Part shown: in pieces, positions 44,451 through 54,977 of the stretch
Numbering within the stretch: position 1 is the stretch's first letter
Layout of the letters: each line of letters begins with the position of its first letter
Source of the DNA: Ancylobacter sp. TS-1
GTDB lineage: Bacteria > Pseudomonadota > Alphaproteobacteria > Rhizobiales > Xanthobacteraceae
NCBI RefSeq assembly: GCF_009223885.1
Contig: NZ_CP045144.1
Coordinates: 1,674,001 to 1,738,000 of the forward strand
Direction: 5' to 3'
Length of the DNA stretch: 64,000 nucleotides
Made by a program: the position numbers and the translations under genes
Notes under the pieces: generated by a model
Databases searched by the model: none
What the model saw: only the letters and a program-made list of their open reading frames with translations
What the model was told of the DNA's origin: nothing

Positions 44451-44586
44451 GCGGCGGGAACCTGTGACTCGGGCGGCTCCTTATGGCCGCTGCGCGAGCG
44501 TCCGCCAAGCCGGAGCGGCGATGGACGGCGTTGGGATGAAGGCTTACCCTTCGGCAGCCCGTTCCGGCCCAACCGAGGAGACGTCC

Positions 44587-44832
44587 ATGCTGCGCCCGGC
44601 TCTCGCTCTCGCCGTCGTCCTTCTCTCCGCCCCCGCCTTCGCGCAGGCCAGCATCGGCATCGACGAGGCGCTGGTGATCGTGCGCGCCAACGGCATGGCG
44701 GTGGTCGCCAAGCTGGAGCACGAGCATGAGAAGGGCGTGTCGAAATGGGAGGCGGAAGGGCTCGACGCCGCCGGCAAGAAGCTGGAGATCGAGATCAACG
44801 CCGTGGACGGCAAGGTGATCTCGATCAAATAG
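44587..44832 (+). CDS. small secreted PepSY-domain protein
   Basis: An 81-residue protein with signal MLRPALALAVVLLSAPAFAQ and a single PepSY domain: ASIGIDEALVIVRANGMAVV, then EKGVSKWEAEGLDAAGKKLE and EINAVDGKVISIK. GAGGAGACGTCC precedes the ATG. PepSY domains are periplasmic inhibitor or binding modules; here it stands alone. Confidence 0.88.
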   Translation: MLRPALALAVVLLSAPAFAQASIGIDEALVIVRANGMAVVAKLEHEHEKGVSKWEAEGLDAAGKKLEIEINAVDGKVISIK

Positions 44833-44897
44833 GCGCCGGCCCGCCGGACAGCACCGGGCGGCGACGCCGCCCGGCCGTGGCGCTCAGGCCGCGGGCG

Positions 44898-45623
44898 TCA
44901 CGCCAGATACTGGCCGCCATTGGCGGTGAGCGTCGAGCCGGTGATGAAACCGGCCTCGTCGGCGGCGAGGAAGACGACGCAGCGCGCGATTTCCTCGGGC
45001 TCGCCGAGCCGCCCGACCGGGATCTGCGGCAGGATGCGCTTCTCGAGCACCTCCTGCGGCACCGCGCGCACCATCTCCGTGCCGATATAGCCCGGGCAGA
45101 TGGCGTTGACGGTGATGCCCTTATTGGCGTTTTCCTGCGCCAGCGCCTTGGTGAAGCCGATCTCGCCGGCCTTGGCGGCGGAATAGTTGGTCTGGCCGAG
45201 CTGGCCCTTCTGGCCGTTGATCGAGGAAATGGTGACGATGCGCCCGAAGCTACGCTCGCGCATGCTCTCGATCACGTTGCGGCTCATGTTGAACACCGAG
45301 TTCAGATTGGTGTTGATGACCGCGTACCACTGGTCGGGCGACATCTTGTGCAGCATGCCGTCGCGGGTGATGCCGGCATTGTTCACCAGCACGTCGACCG
45401 GGCCGAGCTTGGCCGTGACCTCGGCGATGCCGGCCTTGCAGGCCTCGAAGTCCGACACGTCCCACTTGAAGGCCGGAATGCCGGTCTCGGCGGTGAAATC
45501 GGCGGCGGCGGCATCGTTGCCGGCATAGTTGGCGGCCACCGAATAACCCGCCGCCTTCAGGGCCTTGCAGACCGCCGCGCCGATACCGCGCGTGCCGCCT
45601 GTGACCAACGCAACACGACCCAT
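44898..45623 (-). CDS. phaB: acetoacetyl-CoA reductase
   Basis: A 241-residue NADPH-dependent short-chain dehydrogenase making (R)-3-hydroxybutyryl-CoA for polyhydroxybutyrate. The cofactor motif is ALVTGGTRGIGAAVCKALKA; NNAG is in VDVLVNNAGITRDGMLHKM; the catalytic Ser, Tyr and Lys are in TISSINGQKGQLGQTNYSAAK. GYIGTEMVRAVPQEVLEKRI is specific to PhaB. It follows phaA across 133 bp containing a strong hairpin. Confidence 0.97.
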   Translation of the reverse strand: MGRVALVTGGTRGIGAAVCKALKAAGYSVAANYAGNDAAAADFTAETGIPAFKWDVSDFEACKAGIAEVTAKLGPVDVLVNNAGITRDGMLHKMSPDQWYAVINTNLNSVFNMSRNVIESMRERSFGRIVTISSINGQKGQLGQTNYSAAKAGEIGFTKALAQENANKGITVNAICPGYIGTEMVRAVPQEVLEKRILPQIPVGRLGEPEEIARCVVFLAADEAGFITGSTLTANGGQYLA

Positions 45624-45688
45624 CTCACTCCCCCCTTGCGTCCCTTAACTGGGAACGTCCGACGGCTTGTACGTCGTTTTTCCGTGAC

Positions 45689-45713
45689 GGCAAGGCGGAA
45701 CCTCCGCCTTGCC
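45689..45713. other. strong hairpin between phaA and phaB
   Basis: GGCAAGGCGGA, loop ACC, TCCGCCTTGCC is a perfect 11-bp stem in the phaA-phaB gap. In the direction of transcription (minus) it is not followed by a U-run, so it is more likely an mRNA-stability or processing element than a full terminator. Confidence 0.5.
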
Positions 45714-45756
45714 GGAAGAGCCTGTCACAGCGCAAACGGGCTGTGCCTGCGGCGCA

Positions 45757-47025
<1,269 letters not shown>

Positions 47026-47188
47026 TCAAGTGATCCATGTCAATGGCGTGCGGTTTTTGTGGCTCCGCTGCCGGCGCCGCGCCGCGCGCCCTCCGGTCAT
47101 AAACCGGGTTTGTAACAATTCCTGTAGCCGTCCGCCGGGAAACGTCCTAGAGTTTTCAATGGGAAACGACCAAGGCGACCGGATCACA

Positions 47189-47773
47189 ATGGCAAAATCC
47201 AACGAACCCGTCACCATCAAGAAGTATGCAAATCGCCGTCTCTACAATACCGGGACGAGCACCTATGTGACGCTGGAAGATCTCGCCCAGATGGTGAAGA
47301 ACGGTGAGGACTTCGTCGTTTATGACGCAAAGTCCTCCGACGACATCACGCATTCGGTGCTGACGCAGATCATCTTCGAACAGGAAGGCAAGGGGCAGAA
47401 CCTGCTGCCGATCAACTTCCTGCGCCAGATCATTCGTTTCTACGGCGACAGCATGCAGATGCTGGTACCCCGCTATCTCGACATGTCGATCGAGAACTTC
47501 ACCAAGGAGCAGAGCAATCTGCGCGAGCACTTCTCCAAGACGTTCGGCGTCGGCGGCTTCGGCGTGCTGGAGGATCAGGTGCGCCGCAACATGGAAATCT
47601 TCGACCGCACCTTCAAGATGTTCCTGCCCAATGGCCGGCTCGACGAGACCCAGGGAACGGCGGGAGCCGCGGGGGCAGCGGCACCGGCCGACGATTTCGA
47701 CGAGCTGCGCCGCCAGGTGGCGGAGATGCAGAAGCGGCTGGACCGTCTCGGCGAAGGCGGCAAGAAGGACTGA
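47189..47773 (+). CDS. phaR: polyhydroxyalkanoate synthesis repressor PhaR
   Basis: A 194-residue regulator. The N-terminal DNA-binding domain starts VTIKKYANRRLYNTGTSTYV, the PhaR/PHB_acc_N signature, and continues EDLAQMVKNGEDFVVYDAKS. PHB-granule-binding segments follow (GQNLLPINFLRQIIRFYGDS and YLDMSIENFTKEQSNLREHF). A helical C-terminus (about 160-190, DELRRQVAEMQKRLDRLGEG) may oligomerise. It represses phasin and its own genes until polymer granules titrate it. Another in-frame ATG at 47159 adds ten residues. Confidence 0.96.
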   Translation: MAKSNEPVTIKKYANRRLYNTGTSTYVTLEDLAQMVKNGEDFVVYDAKSSDDITHSVLTQIIFEQEGKGQNLLPINFLRQIIRFYGDSMQMLVPRYLDMSIENFTKEQSNLREHFSKTFGVGGFGVLEDQVRRNMEIFDRTFKMFLPNGRLDETQGTAGAAGAAAPADDFDELRRQVAEMQKRLDRLGEGGKKD

Positions 47774-47825
47774 CGCCGGCAGGACCGGCGTTTCCTGTCT
47801 CCCGAACCGCTGAAGTCGCGCCGGT

Positions 47826-49553
47826 TCAGACTTCGAACGGCCCCTCGGGCGGGACGAGGCTGTCCGCCGGCAGGCCGATGAGCTCGCCCTGAAGATAGGT
47901 GCAGCCCCACTCCACGAGCTGGCGGCCGGTGTCCTCGTCGAGCACCCATTCGGCCACGGTCTCGATGCCGAGCTGGCCGGCGAGGTCGAGCAGCATGCGC
48001 ACGAAGCTGCGGTCGTCCTCCGACTGCATCATGGTGCAGATGAAGCTGCCGTCGATCTTCAGCATGTCGACATGCAGGCTGCGCAGATTGCGGAACGAGG
48101 TGTAGCCGACGCCGAAATCGTCCATCGCCACCCGGCAGCCAAGGCCGTGCAGCCAGGCGATGCGCGAGCCCATGGCGTCCATGTCGGGGATGCTGGACGA
48201 TTCGGTGATCTCGACGATGAGGCGCGGGCCGAGGCCCTCCTGCGTGCCTTCCTCGACGATCTGCCGCCAGGTGGCGTCATGGATCGAGGTCGGCGAGACG
48301 TTGACCGAGAGGCTCAGCCCCGGATTGTCGCGCAGCGCCGCCAGCGCCAGCGTCATCGAGCGGCAGTCGAGCAGCCGCGTCAGGCCGAAGCGGTCGGCGG
48401 TCGGGATGACCGTTCCGCCATCGAAGACGCGCCCATCCCGCCCGGTGATGCGGGCGAGGCATTCATGGAAGGCGATGTCGCGGCTGCCGCCACGCGCGAT
48501 CGGCTGGAAGGCCAGCGACACCCTGTCCTGCCCGAGCGCGCGCACGATCTCGTCGGCGAAGCGCACATTGGCGTGGCGCTCGGCGGCGCGGTCGAGCCCG
48601 GGCGAAAAGAGTTCGAGCGAGCCGCGCGCGTTGCGCCGCGCCCGCTGCAGCGCGTCCTGCGCGTGCGAGAAGATCTCCGACACGGTGCGGGCCTGCCGGG
48701 GCGCCACCAGCCCGCCGGCGGAGATGGTGACGGCCACCGCCCCGGCGCTGGTGCGCGGCGCGGTCAGGTTGACGGCGGCCAGGAAGCGGCGCATGGCGCC
48801 CGACAGTTCCTCGCCCGAACTCGCCCGCAGCAGCAGGCCGAACTTGCTGCCCGAGAAGCGGGCGATCTCCTCGCCCTCGCCGAGCTGGGCGCGCAGGCGC
48901 AGCCACACCACGTCGATCACCTCGTCGGCGACCACGAAGCCGAAAGCGTCGTTGAGAGTGCCGAGCTGGTCGATGCCCACCAGCGCGAAGCCGAACTCGC
49001 GATCCTCGTGAAAGCCGCGCGCGAGATGCTCCTCCAGCAGCCCCGCCAGCCGCTGGCGGTCGGTCTTCGGCTCGACGCCGAGATCCATCGCGATGCGGAC
49101 CGGGCGGCCGACCGAGAGGCGGCGCAGGAAGCCCTCCACCCGCAGCAGCGTGCCGGCGGCGTCGAAATAGGCGACGCCGCGATCCTCGACCCACAGCCGC
49201 CGCTGGCGGCCGCCGGGCGGCAGGGCGAGGCAATAAACCGTCTCGAAATAGCGCGCGCTCGGATCGAGGCCCGGCACCATGTCGAACTGCATGGCGGCGA
49301 GGGCGGCCTCGCGGCGGGAGGCGCCGGAGCCGGCCTCGATCAGCGCGTGATAGTCCGCCCCGCTTCCGGCGGCAGGCAGGCGCTCGCGGCCGAGCACGTC
49401 GGCGACATTGGAACTCCAGCGCAGGCGGTCGTCGTCCAGGGTCCAGCTATAGGCGGTCTTGCCGAGCGCGTGCACGGCTCCCACCACCGTCTCCGGAAGG
49501 AGCGTGGCGTCGACGCCGGTGTCGATCTGGGCGGCCGTCTCAGGCCTCGGCAT
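47826..49553 (-). CDS. EAL phosphodiesterase with degenerate GGDEF domain
   Basis: A 575-residue soluble protein. The first 140 residues look like a PAS-type sensor (TAYSWTLDDDRLRWSSNVAD and VEDRGVAYFDAAGTLLRVEG). The GGDEF site has become FSGSKFGLLL (about 235), so cyclase activity is unlikely. The EAL domain keeps Glu of ECLARI, Asn of LSVNVSPTSI, Glu of VEITESSS, DDFGVGYTSF, Lys of MLKIDGSFI, Glu of ETVAEWVLDE and Gln of YLQGELIG, so c-di-GMP hydrolysis is likely. It converges with phaR, 52 bp apart. Confidence 0.92.
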   Translation of the reverse strand: MPRPETAAQIDTGVDATLLPETVVGAVHALGKTAYSWTLDDDRLRWSSNVADVLGRERLPAAGSGADYHALIEAGSGASRREAALAAMQFDMVPGLDPSARYFETVYCLALPPGGRQRRLWVEDRGVAYFDAAGTLLRVEGFLRRLSVGRPVRIAMDLGVEPKTDRQRLAGLLEEHLARGFHEDREFGFALVGIDQLGTLNDAFGFVVADEVIDVVWLRLRAQLGEGEEIARFSGSKFGLLLRASSGEELSGAMRRFLAAVNLTAPRTSAGAVAVTISAGGLVAPRQARTVSEIFSHAQDALQRARRNARGSLELFSPGLDRAAERHANVRFADEIVRALGQDRVSLAFQPIARGGSRDIAFHECLARITGRDGRVFDGGTVIPTADRFGLTRLLDCRSMTLALAALRDNPGLSLSVNVSPTSIHDATWRQIVEEGTQEGLGPRLIVEITESSSIPDMDAMGSRIAWLHGLGCRVAMDDFGVGYTSFRNLRSLHVDMLKIDGSFICTMMQSEDDRSFVRMLLDLAGQLGIETVAEWVLDEDTGRQLVEWGCTYLQGELIGLPADSLVPPEGPFEV

Positions 49554-49676
49554 GAACCACCCTCGTCATCTCGCATGTGCAAAGCATAGGGTCGATGCTT
49601 ACAGGCAAGCCAGCAACCTAATCGTTAAAGGGCCGCCGGAAATCCGGCCGGCGGGACGCCCGCGCGGCGATCGGCC

Positions 49677-50870
49677 TCAGTGGAGCGGGGTGACACCGGC
49701 CGCAACGACCGGCGCGCCCGTGTCGACCGTCGGGTCGGCAGCCACCGCCGGCAGGTCCGAGCCGATCTGTCCGGGCTTCAGGCGGTCGACGCCCGAGAAG
49801 CGGATGCCGGCGACCTCGACATTGCCGGCTGACGGTCCCGACCCCTGCGCCCGCGCGATCAGGCCCCGCAGTTCCGGCGCCATTTCGGCAAGCTGGGCGA
49901 ACTTGCCGTGATTGAAGCCGTCCTGCGACTTCACATTGCTCATGTCCACCACGACGGCGCCGAGTTCCACCAGCTCGGCATCGTTGGTGTAGGCGCCCAG
50001 CCGCGGCTTGTCGCCGGCGATGAAATCGGAGAAGGCCAGCGCCTTGTCGTCGCGCGAGACGATGACGATGAACGGCCGGGTCGGCTTGCCGAAGCGCTTG
50101 AGCTGGCTCTTGAACACGTCGACATCGATGTCCGGCGCCGCCAGGATGACGTTGCCGAACTTCTCGGGCGGCGGGCGCTTGCCGGAGATCTGGATCTGCC
50201 GCAGCGCCTCCACCGCCACCCAGTTGCCCATCGAATGGGCGAAGATCGTCACCTTCTCGGCGCCGCTGTCGAAGACGAGCCGGATGGTTTCCTCCAGCCG
50301 GTCGCGGGCCGAGGTGGCGCTGTTGTTGTCGTAGACATAGTCGGAGACCCCGCCCCGCGAGGCCCAGGTGAACAGCACCGGCACGGAAGGCGATTTCGAA
50401 TCCTCTGCCAGTTGGGTAATCCGGTACAGCGCCTCGGAAAACAGCGTGTTGTAGCCGTGCACGAAGATGACCGCCTGTTTCTGCCCCGGCGGGCGGCGGC
50501 TCAGTTCGGCCTTGAGGTCGGAGAGGAATTCCTTCTCGGTGTCGCGGTACAGCGCCTCGCGCACGGTCATGTCGGTGGCGGGGTTGGCGGCGCCACGGTC
50601 GGGATACTCGACCATGCCCGGCTTGTGGGTCGGCGGCACGGTGATTTCCACCCGCGCGAAGCTGAGGGCCGGCGTGCGCTCGCCGCTGTAGAACACGCCG
50701 GGGCGCGGATCGCGGGCCCGGGAGGAGGCGACGAGGATCACATGCTCCTTCACGCCGGGCACATGTTCGGGAATCGCGGTCAGCGCGTCGTCGCCGGGGC
50801 GCGAGGCGCATCCGGCCAGAAGCGGGCCGACCAGCGCCACGACGAAGCACCAGGTGACGACCCGACGCAT
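49677..50870 (-). CDS. alpha/beta hydrolase lipoprotein (DUF900)
   Basis: A 397-residue exported protein. From the ATG at 50870 it begins MRRVVTWCFVVALVGPLLAGC, with lipobox LAGC; a GTG at 50897 is a less likely start. The DUF900 alpha/beta hydrolase domain has FVHGYNTLFSEALYRITQ (oxyanion), TWASRGGVSDYVYDNNSA and the nucleophile elbow IFAHSMGNWVAVEALRQ. An expected Asp/His pair lies further on (ILAAPDIDVDVF and VSRDDKALAFSD). Substrate unknown; envelope-anchored by inference. Confidence 0.9.
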   Translation of the reverse strand: MRRVVTWCFVVALVGPLLAGCASRPGDDALTAIPEHVPGVKEHVILVASSRARDPRPGVFYSGERTPALSFARVEITVPPTHKPGMVEYPDRGAANPATDMTVREALYRDTEKEFLSDLKAELSRRPPGQKQAVIFVHGYNTLFSEALYRITQLAEDSKSPSVPVLFTWASRGGVSDYVYDNNSATSARDRLEETIRLVFDSGAEKVTIFAHSMGNWVAVEALRQIQISGKRPPPEKFGNVILAAPDIDVDVFKSQLKRFGKPTRPFIVIVSRDDKALAFSDFIAGDKPRLGAYTNDAELVELGAVVVDMSNVKSQDGFNHGKFAQLAEMAPELRGLIARAQGSGPSAGNVEVAGIRFSGVDRLKPGQIGSDLPAVAADPTVDTGAPVVAAGVTPLH

Positions 50871-51047
50871 ACCACTGTCCGCGCTACGCAACGTCACAAG
50901 CTCCCACCCGCACGACTGCTGAACCTAGCACCATTCCCGCATCCCGATAAGCCGACCGGCAGCGCCAGCGCCCGCCCGGCTCTGGATACCGCCGGCATGG
51001 TTACCGGGCGGTGACGACCGCGCGTCGCGCGCCACATCGCCCCAACG

Positions 51048-51075
51048 CAAAAAAGCCGACCCGTGGGGGCCGGCT
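51048..51075 (-). terminator. intrinsic terminator of rpmF
   Basis: On the minus strand AGCCG (51071-51075) pairs with CGGCT (51054-51058), with CCC/GGG inside, and six U residues follow (A-run at 51049-51054 on the plus strand). It is 46 bp after the rpmF stop. Confidence 0.7.
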
Positions 51076-51121
51076 TCATGCAGGCGGCAACGCAACCGGC
51101 CGGAATTCCGGCCGATGCCGG

Positions 51122-51307
51122 TCAGGCCTCGGCCTTGACCTTGAGAACCTGGCGACCCTTGTACATGCCGGTCTTCAGGTCGAGGTGGTGCGGACGGCGA
51201 AGCTCGCCGGAATCCTTGTCCTCGATGTAGGTCGGCTTGGCGAGGGCGTCGGCGGAACGGCGCATGCCGCGACGCGACGGGCTGGTTTTCTTCTTCGGAA
51301 CGGCCAT
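51122..51307 (-). CDS. rpmF: 50S ribosomal protein L32
   Basis: A 61-residue basic ribosomal protein starting [20 protein letters not shown], the invariant L32 N-terminus, and continuing [30 protein letters not shown] precedes the ATG. It has its own promoter (51382-51410) and terminator. Confidence 0.98.
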   Translation of the reverse strand: MAVPKKKTSPSRRGMRRSADALAKPTYIEDKDSGELRRPHHLDLKTGMYKGRQVLKVKAEA

Positions 51308-51381
51308 CGTCTTCTCCTGTACCGGCTTCTCACGCCCCAAGCGGGGGCCGGCGCCGGACTCGTGCGTAATTCGAGTGGCGG

Positions 51382-51410
51382 CTTATACAGACTCATGCGC
51401 GCGAGCGAAA
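51382..51410 (-). promoter_or_regulatory. sigma-70-type promoter of rpmF
   Basis: On the minus strand TTTCGC (51405-51410), 17 bp and TATAAG (51382-51387) stand 75 bp before the rpmF start; the -10 box is good and the -35 box weak. Confidence 0.45.
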
Positions 51411-51462
51411 GGGGCTGACGCAATTCTGTCGCGCAACGCTGCGCCGCCGGAAAACGGGGCGC

Positions 51463-52131
51463 TCACAGGCAGGCGGTCAGCTCCGCCCCCTCGCGCGGCA
51501 GCCGCGCCTGAAGGTTGCTTGCCAGCCGGTTCAGCCCCCGGCCCGGCTTGGCCGGATTGCGCCGGTAGGGATTGGGCAGCGTCACCGCGAGCAGCGCCGC
51601 CTGACGGGGGGAAAGCGCGCCGGCGCCCACGCCGAAGGCCCGTCGCGCCCCCGCCTCGGCGCCGAACTCGCCATCCGGCCCCCATTCAGCGATGTTGAGA
51701 TAGAGTTCGAGCTGGCGCGACTTGGACATCACCAGATTGATGTAGAGCGCCAGCGGCATCTCCAGCCCCTTGCGGATGTAGCTGCGCCCGTTCCACAGGA
51801 ACAGGTTCTTGGCGAGCTGCATGGTGATGGTGGAGGCGCCGCGCGCGGGCTCGCCATCCTCGGCGCTGTCCATCACGTTCTGCAACTCCACCAGATCGAC
51901 GCCGATATGCTGGCAGAAGCGCGCATCCTCGGAGGCGAGCACCGAGCGCACCAGCGCCGGCGCGATGGCGTCGAGCGGCACGAAGTCGCGCTCCACCGTC
52001 TGGCCGGTCGCCCAGCGCGCCAGCATCAGCGTCGAAGGAGCGGGCACGACAATGTAGAGCAGCGTCAGGACCAGCGGGGCCAGCACCAGGACCAGCGCGG
52101 CCTTCCACGCCCATCGCCACACAAGGCCCAT
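51463..52131 (-). CDS. mtgA: monofunctional biosynthetic peptidoglycan transglycosylase
   Basis: A 222-residue family 51 glycosyltransferase polymerising lipid II. One N-terminal membrane anchor (about 10-32, [20 protein letters not shown]) is followed by [20 protein letters not shown], with the catalytic Glu in SEDxxFxxHx[41 protein letters not shown] and [21 protein letters not shown] are all standard. I start at the ATG at 52131 ([10 protein letters not shown]). It lies between rpmF and the divergent ispA, as in many rhizobia. Confidence 0.96.
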   Translation of the reverse strand: MGLVWRWAWKAALVLVLAPLVLTLLYIVVPAPSTLMLARWATGQTVERDFVPLDAIAPALVRSVLASEDARFCQHIGVDLVELQNVMDSAEDGEPARGASTITMQLAKNLFLWNGRSYIRKGLEMPLALYINLVMSKSRQLELYLNIAEWGPDGEFGAEAGARRAFGVGAGALSPRQAALLAVTLPNPYRRNPAKPGRGLNRLASNLQARLPREGAELTACL

Positions 52132-52274
52132 TGCGTCCCGCACCCCCGACACCCGACCCCGCCACTCTAGCCGGCCGGCCGGGCGCGGTCGACCGCGCCC
52201 GCCCATGGGGGCGGCGGCTTGACCGCACCTGCCGCCTCGGGCACGGAAGCGGCGATCCGCCAACAGGTTTCCCC

Positions 52275-53204
52275 ATGTCCGCCGAACCCCGCGCCGCCGC
52301 CCCGCTCTCCGACGCGCTCGCCCGCACGGCACGCGAGGTCGCCGCCTATATCGACGCCGCCATCGCGGCCAGCGGCGCCCCCGGCGAGCGGCTCGCCGGC
52401 GCCATGCGCCACGCCACGCTGGCGGGGGGCAAGCGGCTGCGCCCCTTTCTCGTGGTCGAGAGCGCGGCGCTGTTCGGCGTTTCGCGGCAGGCCGCCCTGC
52501 CCGCCGCCGCCGCGCTCGAATGCATCCACTGCTATTCGCTGGTGCATGACGACCTGCCGGCCATGGACGACGACGACCTGCGCCGGGGCCGGCCGACCGT
52601 CCACCGCGCCTATGACGAGGCAACCGCGATACTCGCAGGCGATGGCCTGCTCACCCTCGCCTTCGAGATCCTCGCCCGCGAGGACGCCGGGCCGGACGCG
52701 GGCGTGCGCATCGCGCTGGTGGCCAGCCTCGCCCGCGCGGCCGGCGTGGCGGGCATGATCGGCGGGCAGATGCTGGACCTCGCCGCCGAGGGTCGATTCG
52801 GCGACGGCGCGCCGCTCGACCTGCCGGCGGAGGCGATCATCGAGCTTCAGGCGATGAAGACCGGCGCCCTGCTGCGGCAGGCCTGCGAGGCGGGCGCCCT
52901 GCTCGGGCGCGCCGACGCGGACGGGCGCGCCGCTCTCGACCGCTACGCCCGTGCCGTCGGGCGCGCCTTCCAGATCGCCGACGACCTGCTCGACGTCGAG
53001 GGCGAGGCCGGCACGGTGGGCAAGGCGGTCGGCAAGGATGCCGCCGCCGGCAAGGCGACTCTGGTCGGCAGGCTCGGCATCGAGGGGGCCCGGGCCGAGC
53101 TGGGGCGGCTGGTGGGCGAGGCCGAGGCGGCGCTGTCCGGCTTCGGCACGGCTGCAACACTCCTCGCGGAAGCGGCGCATTTCGTTGCCGAGAGGCGGAA
53201 TTAG
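52275..53204 (+). CDS. ispA: polyprenyl (farnesyl) diphosphate synthase
   Basis: A 309-residue trans-prenyltransferase. The first Asp-rich motif is [19 protein letters not shown] and the second [30 protein letters not shown] starts the domain and [14 protein letters not shown] is typical. The insertion in the first DDxxxxD motif is that of bacterial farnesyl/geranyl diphosphate synthases. The product feeds ubiquinone, undecaprenyl phosphate and hopanoids. Start at the ATG at 52275 ([10 protein letters not shown]). Confidence 0.93.
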   Translation: MSAEPRAAAPLSDALARTAREVAAYIDAAIAASGAPGERLAGAMRHATLAGGKRLRPFLVVESAALFGVSRQAALPAAAALECIHCYSLVHDDLPAMDDDDLRRGRPTVHRAYDEATAILAGDGLLTLAFEILAREDAGPDAGVRIALVASLARAAGVAGMIGGQMLDLAAEGRFGDGAPLDLPAEAIIELQAMKTGALLRQACEAGALLGRADADGRAALDRYARAVGRAFQIADDLLDVEGEAGTVGKAVGKDAAAGKATLVGRLGIEGARAELGRLVGEAEAALSGFGTAATLLAEAAHFVAERRN

Positions 53205-53298
53205 TACTTCCCTCATCTCGACGGAACGATAAGTTGCGATCATTCTTGTCGTGACGTAATCGTCCGCATCGCGGCGGATTCGTCGCTGGGAGGTTCTG

Positions 53299-53574
53299 AT
53301 GCGTATCGCCTTGTTCGCCCTCGCCGCTCTCGTTGCCGGCTCCGCGCTGATCGCCACGGCACCGACGGCCGACGCGCAGGAGACGCGCATCATCATCCGC
53401 AAGATGCCGCCGCGCTCCTATCTGGATCCCGGCCCGGTGGTGAAGCCCGGCACCAGCCGCGACCTCAACTATGTCGAGCTGATCACCCCGCGCTACCCGC
53501 AATATGGCGACACCGGCGGCATCACCGGCATGCGCTGGCCGCTGCCGAGCCGCTTCGAGCTGCCGGGCTACTGA
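53299..53574 (+). CDS. small secreted protein, unknown function
   Basis: A 91-residue protein with a Sec signal (MRIALFALAALVAGSALIAT, cleavage after ADAQ). GGGAGG lies just before the ATG. The mature part is about 65 residues, rich in Pro, Arg and Tyr (PPRSYLDPGPVVKPG and ELITPRYPQYGDTGG), with no Cys and no known domain. It has its own terminator. Confidence 0.75.
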   Translation: MRIALFALAALVAGSALIATAPTADAQETRIIIRKMPPRSYLDPGPVVKPGTSRDLNYVELITPRYPQYGDTGGITGMRWPLPSRFELPGY

Positions 53575-53603
53575 TCCCGCCGCCGACGGCCTCGCCCAAC
53601 GAA

Positions 53604-53627
53604 AAAGCCCGGCTCGCGCCGGGCTTT
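53604..53627. terminator. bidirectional terminator, 53299-53574 gene and leuB
   Basis: AAAGCCCGGC (53604-53613), loop TCGC, GCCGGGCTTT (53618-53627): a perfect 10-bp stem between convergent genes. Confidence 0.75.
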
Positions 53628-53677
53628 GTCATTTCAGAGCCGCCCCGAAGGGTGGCGCACGCGGTGGGGACGGCGGC

Positions 53678-54787
53678 TCAGGCCGCCTTCTCCAGCTCCG
53701 CCAGCAGCGCGTCGCCCATGCCGGACGTGCCGACGCGGGTCAAGCCCTCGGAATAGATGTCGTTGGTGCGGAAGCCGGCCGCCAGCACGCCGGCGATCGC
53801 CGCCTCAATCCGGTCAGCCGCCTCCAGCTCGCCGAAGGAATAGCGCAGCGCCATGGCGAGCGAGCCGACCATGGCGATCGGGTTGGCGAGGCCCTTGCCG
53901 GCGATATCAGGCGCGGCACCGTGCACGGGCTCATAGAGCGCGCGGCGCTTGCCGGAGACCTCTTCCACCGCGCCGAGCGAGGCGGAGGGCAGCATGCCGA
54001 GCGAGCCGGTCAGCATGGCGGCGACGTCGGAGAGAATGTCGCCGAACAGGTTGTCGGTGACGATGACGTCGAACTGCTTGGGCGCGCGCACCAGCTGCAT
54101 GCCGCAGGAATCGGCGAGCTGGTGCTCCAGCACCACGTCGGCATAGTCCGAGCCGTGCACCTCGCTCACCACCTGCTTCCACAGCAGGCCGGTCTTCATG
54201 ACGTTGTGCTTCTCGGTCGACACCACCTTGTTGCGGCGGGTGCGGGCGAGATCGAAGGCGACGCGGGCGATGCGCTCAATCTCGTAGGATTCGTAGACCT
54301 GCGTGTCGACGGCGCGCTTCTGCCCGTCGCTGATGTCGGTGATGGTCTTGGGCTCGCCGAAATAGACGCCGCCGGTCAGCTCGCGCACGATCAGCACGTC
54401 GAGCCCCTCGACGAGTTCGCGCTTCAGGCTGGAGGCGTCGGCCAGCGCGGGATAGCACACGGCCGGGCGCAGATTGGCGAACAGCTGAAGGTCCTTGCGC
54501 AGACGCAGCAGGCCCGCCTCGGGGCGGCACTCATAGGCGACATTGGCCCATTTCGGGCCGCCGACCGCGCCGAGCAGGATCGCGTCGGCGGCGAAGGCGT
54601 TGGCCATGGCCTCCTCGGAGATCGGCTGGCCGCAGGAATCGTAGGCCGCGCCGCCGACGAGGTCTTCCTCGATGGTGAAGGACGCGAGGCCGCGCGCATC
54701 GAGCCAGTCGATGACCCGCTTCACTTCGGCCATCACCTCGATGCCGATGCCGTCGCCGGGGAGGAGGAGGAGCTTGTGGGTGGCCAT
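53678..54787 (-). CDS. leuB: 3-isopropylmalate dehydrogenase
   Basis: A 369-residue NAD-dependent dehydrogenase, third step of leucine synthesis. It starts [20 protein letters not shown]; the substrate Arg residues lie in [17 protein letters not shown] and the metal-binding Asp in [40 protein letters not shown] is the adenine-recognition loop. leuD and leuC lie on the same strand 4 and 7 kb upstream, not adjacent. Confidence 0.97.
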   Translation of the reverse strand: MATHKLLLLPGDGIGIEVMAEVKRVIDWLDARGLASFTIEEDLVGGAAYDSCGQPISEEAMANAFAADAILLGAVGGPKWANVAYECRPEAGLLRLRKDLQLFANLRPAVCYPALADASSLKRELVEGLDVLIVRELTGGVYFGEPKTITDISDGQKRAVDTQVYESYEIERIARVAFDLARTRRNKVVSTEKHNVMKTGLLWKQVVSEVHGSDYADVVLEHQLADSCGMQLVRAPKQFDVIVTDNLFGDILSDVAAMLTGSLGMLPSASLGAVEEVSGKRRALYEPVHGAAPDIAGKGLANPIAMVGSLAMALRYSFGELEAADRIEAAIAGVLAAGFRTNDIYSEGLTRVGTSGMGDALLAELEKAA

Positions 54788-54899
54788 GGAGTCCCTCGTC
54801 TACGCCTGTTCGTGAAGCGTCCGCGCCGGGCGTCTCAGCCCGGCGAGCGAGTGCTAATGGCTGACGCGGACGCTGGCAAGCGGTGCCGGCCCCGGCGCC

Positions 54900-54936
54900 A
54901 AAAGAAAGGCCGCCGGCAGGGTGTCTGCCGGCGGCG
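54900..54936 (-). terminator. intrinsic terminator of the GMC oxidoreductase operon
   Basis: On the minus strand an 11-bp stem (54926-54936 with 54910-54920) with a 5-base loop is followed by a U-rich tail (AAAAGAAA on the plus strand). It is about 40 bp after the GMC gene. Confidence 0.75.
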
Positions 54937-54977
54937 GGAGGGAAGGCGGCGGCACGTGCCGCCCGGGAGGCTCAGGC

